NCBI GenBank assembly: GCA_030690315.1
Contig: JAUYGY010000014.1
Span: 21,232 to 85,231, forward strand
Source: Aequorivita sp.
GTDB lineage: Bacteria > Bacteroidota > Bacteroidia > Flavobacteriales > Flavobacteriaceae
Direction: 5' to 3'
DNA length: 64,000 nt
A program made the position numbers and the translations under genes. Positions 60,460 through 64,000 of the stretch are shown here, in pieces (within the stretch, counting starts at the first letter, position 1; every line of letters starts with the position of its first letter). Below the pieces are notes generated by a model, which searched no databases, was not told the DNA's origin, and saw nothing but the letters and a program-made list of their open reading frames with translations.

Positions 60460-60540
60460 TAGTATGTTTATTTAAAGATATAACCATCCTAAAAATTATT
60501 TCCAAAGAATTTTATCCGAACTATTTCTTCAGTAAAAAGG

Positions 60541-61809
60541 TTAGTTATTAAATCTTTTTCGGGCTTCAATTTCCAAAGCTTCCCGATGGTCGGGATGGGC
60601 GATAGAGATTAGTGCTTTGGCACGTTGTTCCAAACCTTTTCCAAAGAGATTCACCACGCCATATTCAGTAACAACGTAGTGAACATGGGCTCTGGTTGTA
60701 GTAACGCTTGCCCCTTCCTTTAAAAAAGGAGTAATTTTTGAAATCCCTTTATTGGTAACGGAAGGCATCGCAATAATTGGCTTCCCTCCTTCTGAAAGCG
60801 AAGCGCCACGAATAAAATCCATCTGCCCGCCAACGCCGGAATATTGGTACATCCCGATACTATCTGCACAAACCTGGCCGGTTAAATCAATTTCAATAGC
60901 GCTATTGATTGCGGTAACTCTTGGATTTTTGCGGATGATGGCGGTATCATTGGTGTAACCCGCTTCCTTAAAATGCACTAGAGGGTTGTCATCCACAAAA
61001 TCATATAGTTTTTGGGTTCCCATAGCAAAGCACGTTACTATTTTTCCTGTTTTTATTTCTTTATCTTCCCCTGTAATTATCCCTTTTTCTACCAAAGGAA
61101 GTATCCCGTCACTGAACATTTCGGTGTGGATTCCCAATCTTTTATGATTGTGCAGATTATGAAGTACTGCATTGGGAATGTTTCCAATGCCCATTTGCAG
61201 TGTTGCGCCGTCTTCCACCAAGCTCGCTATGTGTTTGCCGATGATTGCTTCCACATCTGTTGGCGTTCCCAATATTGATGCGTGAATAGGAGCGTCCATT
61301 TCTACGGCAAAATCTATATTTTTTATGTGAATAATGCCATCGCCATGGGTTCTGGGAACTCTCGGATTGATTTGTGCCACCACTTTTTTTGCAGTCTGAA
61401 TAGCGGGCAAAGTTACATCAACCGAAACACCTAGTGAACAATAGCCGTGTTTGTCTGGAGGTGAAACCTGAATAAATGCAACGTCCAACGGAAGGATATT
61501 TCTTCTAAAGAGCCAATGGATTTCGCTCAGAAAAACTGGAATATAATCTCCAAACTGACTATTTACACCCTTCCTAACATTATCGCCCACAAAACAGCTG
61601 GAAAGATGAAAAGCCTCGGTGTAAGGTGCTTGGGTATATTTCGCTTCGCCGTGAGTGTGGATTTGGATTATTTCAACATTTTTTAATTCTCCATATCTTT
61701 CGCACAAAGTGTCTATCAACAAATTGGGCGTCATTGCAGCACCCTGAAAAAATACGCGATTATTTGATTTTACTATAGATACTGCCTCTTGAGCCGAAAC
61801 GATTTGCAT
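60541..61809 (-). CDS. Acetyl-CoA hydrolase/CoA-transferase family enzyme
   Basis: About 422 residues from the ATG at 61809 (MQIVSAQEAVSIVKSNNRVF). Class I CoA-transferase fold in two halves: FFQGAAMTPNLLIDTLCERY; QMGIGNIPNAVLHNLHNHKR then LGIHTEMFSDGILPLVEKG, where the Glu is the likely catalytic residue; later YSGVGGQMDFIRGASLSEGG. Best match is 4-hydroxybutyrate CoA-transferase or acetyl-CoA hydrolase type. It moves CoA between acetate and another acyl group. The start codon lies in a perfect 7-bp hairpin (TTTGCAT/ATGCAAA). Confidence 0.88.
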   Translation of the reverse strand: MQIVSAQEAVSIVKSNNRVFFQGAAMTPNLLIDTLCERYGELKNVEIIQIHTHGEAKYTQAPYTEAFHLSSCFVGDNVRKGVNSQFGDYIPVFLSEIHWLFRRNILPLDVAFIQVSPPDKHGYCSLGVSVDVTLPAIQTAKKVVAQINPRVPRTHGDGIIHIKNIDFAVEMDAPIHASILGTPTDVEAIIGKHIASLVEDGATLQMGIGNIPNAVLHNLHNHKRLGIHTEMFSDGILPLVEKGIITGEDKEIKTGKIVTCFAMGTQKLYDFVDDNPLVHFKEAGYTNDTAIIRKNPRVTAINSAIEIDLTGQVCADSIGMYQYSGVGGQMDFIRGASLSEGGKPIIAMPSVTNKGISKITPFLKEGASVTTTRAHVHYVVTEYGVVNLFGKGLEQRAKALISIAHPDHREALEIEARKRFNN

Positions 61810-61886
61810 AATTATATTTTTATGCAAAGGTTGGAAATCAGGTCGGTATTTAAAATGATTTTGGTCAGATTTTGAAAATTTTGATG

Positions 61887-61943
61887 GTTTGAAACACGAC
61901 TTTTTGAATCACGACATTTTGAATCACGACGTTTTCAGTCGTG
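61887..61943. repeat. Three 15-bp repeats ending in a GTCGTG hairpin
   Basis: GTTTGAAACACGACT, TTTTGAATCACGACA and TTTTGAATCACGACG are contiguous, then CACGAC-7 nt-GTCGTG forms a hairpin (61925-61943). More GTCGTG words follow up to about 61982. The block sits after the thioredoxin-like gene (minus strand) and may end its transcript. Confidence 0.75.
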
Positions 61944-61997
61944 CTACTCTTTAGTCGTGGATCGTGCAGCGTAGCGGTCGTGGTTCGTGGGTCTTTT

Positions 61998-62594
61998 TTA
62001 AACCTTTACCTCAGTAGTTTCCAAAATATCATTCACAATAGAAACCCCTTTGTCATTGTTGTACCAAATTTGAAGTATTTCCTTAAAAGCATCATCAATT
62101 TTGCCGTTGTGGGCTTTGTAATCGGTTACCAATTTTGTGGCTGCTTTGGAACGCGGACCAAAAGTTTGGAACACATTCATAACCTCATCAAGCATAATTA
62201 CTATAGGAATTGACCGGGAGCCATTGGTCAAAAATTGATCCATCAATTCAGGATTTTCATCTCGAAGCACGATTTTTAAATCGATGTTTTCTGAAAACTG
62301 TGCAATCTTATTTAAAAACGGAAGCGTTTGCGCCGCATCGCCGCACCAAGGTTCGCTAATAACGAGCCAAGTTTGCTTTTCAGAAATATTTTTGAAAGCA
62401 GCTATGCTATCATTTGTAATTTCAGCCGTTTTATCCAATCTTTTAGTGCGACTAAAATTCAGTTTTGTGTAATTAATTTTTTCCTCAGTTTGTTCTCCAG
62501 TGGTTCTGCCCTCTTGCACCAATTGCTTAAAAAGTAAGTTGTAATCGGAATAATCCATTGCTTTTTTTACTGTATTCTCTATTAAAGTTTTCAT
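61998..62594 (-). CDS. Thioredoxin-like protein with a CxxA site
   Basis: A 198-residue protein of the thioredoxin fold. The active-site segment is LVISEPWCGDAAQTLPFLNK: only the first Cys of the CxxC pair remains, replaced by Ala at the fourth position. The cis-Pro loop is GSRSIPIVIMLDE. A leading helical part (residues 1-75) precedes the fold. It might use a monothiol mechanism or be a chaperone. The start overlaps the nadB stop by 4 bp. Confidence 0.82.
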   Translation of the reverse strand: MKTLIENTVKKAMDYSDYNLLFKQLVQEGRTTGEQTEEKINYTKLNFSRTKRLDKTAEITNDSIAAFKNISEKQTWLVISEPWCGDAAQTLPFLNKIAQFSENIDLKIVLRDENPELMDQFLTNGSRSIPIVIMLDEVMNVFQTFGPRSKAATKLVTDYKAHNGKIDDAFKEILQIWYNNDKGVSIVNDILETTEVKV

Positions 62595-64000
62595 ACTTTT
62601 TCTTTTAAAAATTTATTGTAATCTTCATTGTAATACCCCCCACGGTTTTCATTTCTTGCCAATGATTGCTGAATGATTAAATGTGCCACATTCACCATAT
62701 TCCGAAGTTGTGAAAGTACAGTGTTGAGCTTGTGATTTTGATAAAGTGCTTCCGTTTCAAAATATAATTTTTCCAGTTGCAGGGACGCCAATTTCAAATC
62801 ATTATTGTTGCGCACAACACCTGCAAATCTTCGCATCAACTTTTGTAACTCCATTGTTTTCTGCTGAAGAATTTCAGAACTCTTCAATAAAACCGTGCCT
62901 TCGTCATTCCATTCAGGAATGGCTTTGGTCGCCCTTAAAGGCAGATGTTTACAGAGATAATTAAAGATTTGATCTGCATAAACCAAAGCCTCCAGCAACG
63001 AATTGGATGCCAGACGATTGGCGCCGTGCAAACCGGTATGTGAACACTCCCCGCAAGCAAATAGATTACCAATAGAAGTTTTTCCGTTTTGATCCACTAC
63101 AATTCCGCCACACAAATAATGCGCCGCTGGTACCACAGGAATCCAATCATTTTCCACGTTAATATTTTTCTGCAAACAGGTTTCGTATATGGTTGGAAAT
63201 TGATGTTTGAAATCGTCAATATCGAGATGGGTGCAATCCAAATAAACGCAGTCATCTCCAGATTTTTTCATCTCAAAATCAATAGCGCGCGAAACGATAT
63301 CGCGTGAAGCAAGTTCGACACGAATATCATACTGAAACATAAACCGCTCTCCGTTTTTATTCCGAAGAAACGCTCCAAACCCACGCACTGCCTCAGAAAT
63401 CAAAAAAGAAGCACCGTTATTTCCATCGTAAAGTGCGGTGGGATGAAACTGGATAAACTCCATATTTTTAATTCGGGCCTTTGCGCGATATGCCATTGCA
63501 ATACCATCACCCGTGGCAACGGCGGGATTTGTTGTGTGGCCATAAACTTGCCCCATCCCGCCCGAAGCGAGCGTTGTGCAATCTGCTTTAATAGTAAAAA
63601 TACTTCCAGAAATCTGATCCAATACATAGGCCCCATAACAGGAAAGTGTGTTTGGTTTTTCTTCAGAAATGTGATGTTCCGTAATTAAATCTATCGCGAA
63701 ATGATGTGGAAGCAGTGTGATATTGGTTAGTTTATTGGTACGCTCCAAAAGTGTGCGTTCAATTTCATTACCAGTGGTGTCTTTATGATGGATCACCCTA
63801 AATTCAGAATGGCCGCCTTCCCTGCCCAAATTGAGTTCACCATCGGCATCGGTGTCAAAATCGGCACCCCATTCCATCAATTCCTGCAATCTTTTGGGAC
63901 CGTTTTTAATGACCATTTCCACCACGGCTTTGTCACAAAGTCCGTCGCCAGCAATTAGTGTATCCTCAATATGTTTTTGAAATGAATCTTCCTTAAAATC
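62591..64000 (-). CDS. nadB: L-aspartate oxidase, 3' part of gene
   Basis: 470 codons up to the right edge; the frame stays open to base 64000 (DFKEDSFQKHIEDTLIAGDG, LCDKAVVEMV), so the start and the FAD GxGxxG motif lie outside. NadB oxidises L-aspartate to iminoaspartate, the first step of NAD synthesis, with fumarate or oxygen as acceptor. Seen: GADFDTDADGELNLGREGGH, SEFRVIHHKDTTG, TTLASGGMGQVYGHTTNPAV, MEFIQFHPTALY and AAHYLCGGIVVDQNG, the last with GECSHTGLHGANRLASNSLL. These point to NadB rather than SdhA. Coupled to the thioredoxin-like gene. Confidence 0.95.
   Translation of the reverse strand, partial: DFKEDSFQKHIEDTLIAGDGLCDKAVVEMVIKNGPKRLQELMEWGADFDTDADGELNLGREGGHSEFRVIHHKDTTGNEIERTLLERTNKLTNITLLPHHFAIDLITEHHISEEKPNTLSCYGAYVLDQISGSIFTIKADCTTLASGGMGQVYGHTTNPAVATGDGIAMAYRAKARIKNMEFIQFHPTALYDGNNGASFLISEAVRGFGAFLRNKNGERFMFQYDIRVELASRDIVSRAIDFEMKKSGDDCVYLDCTHLDIDDFKHQFPTIYETCLQKNINVENDWIPVVPAAHYLCGGIVVDQNGKTSIGNLFACGECSHTGLHGANRLASNSLLEALVYADQIFNYLCKHLPLRATKAIPEWNDEGTVLLKSSEILQQKTMELQKLMRRFAGVVRNNNDLKLASLQLEKLYFETEALYQNHKLNTVLSQLRNMVNVAHLIIQQSLARNENRGGYYNEDYNKFLKEKV

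Noticed and set aside
1..64000. Mobile elements or prophage
   Set aside because: No transposase, integrase, phage structural gene or long terminal repeat was seen; gene content and composition look uniform.

Overview
The window reads as chromosomal DNA of a marine or environmental member of the Flavobacteriaceae (Bacteroidota). The evidence is AT-rich sequence, TAnnTTTG-type -7 promoter elements, a fused CcoN-CcoO oxidase subunit, 2TM-domain proteins, LETM1-related and DUF4331 proteins, GIN-domain lipoproteins and a TonB receptor with a carboxypeptidase-like N-terminal domain. An Aequorivita-like genus would fit, but this is inference. No transposase, prophage or CRISPR array was seen.

Layout. 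0-5.7 kb: the start of an M36 metallopeptidase (cut by the left edge), an ECF sigma/anti-sigma pair, a TPR lipoprotein and two proteins that look like the two halves of a DUF4331 protein. 5.8-13.3 kb: a LETM1-related protein, a LytS/LytTR two-component system with one fused and three free 2TM domains, a secreted TPR protein and a TonB receptor. 13.4-20.9 kb: mixed housekeeping genes (YdeI-like, type II NADH dehydrogenase, a second ECF sigma with a membrane partner, acyltransferase, NUDIX, lipoprotein cyclophilin, TRIC/UPF0126, RDD). 20.9-27.1 kb: SpoIIM, DUF4129, DUF4350, MoxR and DUF58 genes, a conserved chaperone-ATPase/membrane module. 27.3-34.5 kb: OxyR, DUF4442, DUF4870, a PadR-PspC-GIN operon and thioredoxin reductase. 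34.9 kb: tRNA-Pro(GGG).

35.3-60.4 kb is the functional core, a low-oxygen and nitrogen-oxide island. It holds oxygen-independent coproporphyrinogen oxidase (hemN), a porin, a copper nitrite reductase fused to cytochrome c, a SUMF1/NirV-like protein and SCO. It also holds a complete cbb3 oxidase set (ccoI, S, NO, Q, P, G, H, a TauE/SafE-like protein and two single-TM microproteins), a heme-copper-oxidase-like membrane protein, the Fe-S repair protein RIC and a hemerythrin-domain protein. The region ends with a second, divergent cbb3-like oxidase operon next to two Rrf2 regulators with NsrR/IscR-type cysteines. 60.5-64 kb: a CoA-transferase, a thioredoxin-like protein and nadB (cut by the right edge).

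The strongest new observation is regulatory. Five transcription units in the island (hemN, porin-nirK, ccoI, ccoS-NO, ric) each carry a CRP/FNR-type palindrome (TGAY-N4-RTCA) exactly 22 bp upstream of a TAnnTTTG-like -7 element, so palindrome plus promoter span 44 bp in every case. A second signature, palindromes with a GATA-N4-TATC core, lies upstream of one Rrf2 gene and of ric, with a half-site upstream of the second oxidase. The two codes suggest one oxygen-responsive and one NO or Fe-S-responsive regulon. A frameshifted AhpD-like gene and a family of intergenic heptamer repeats, each with a different unit, are also notable.
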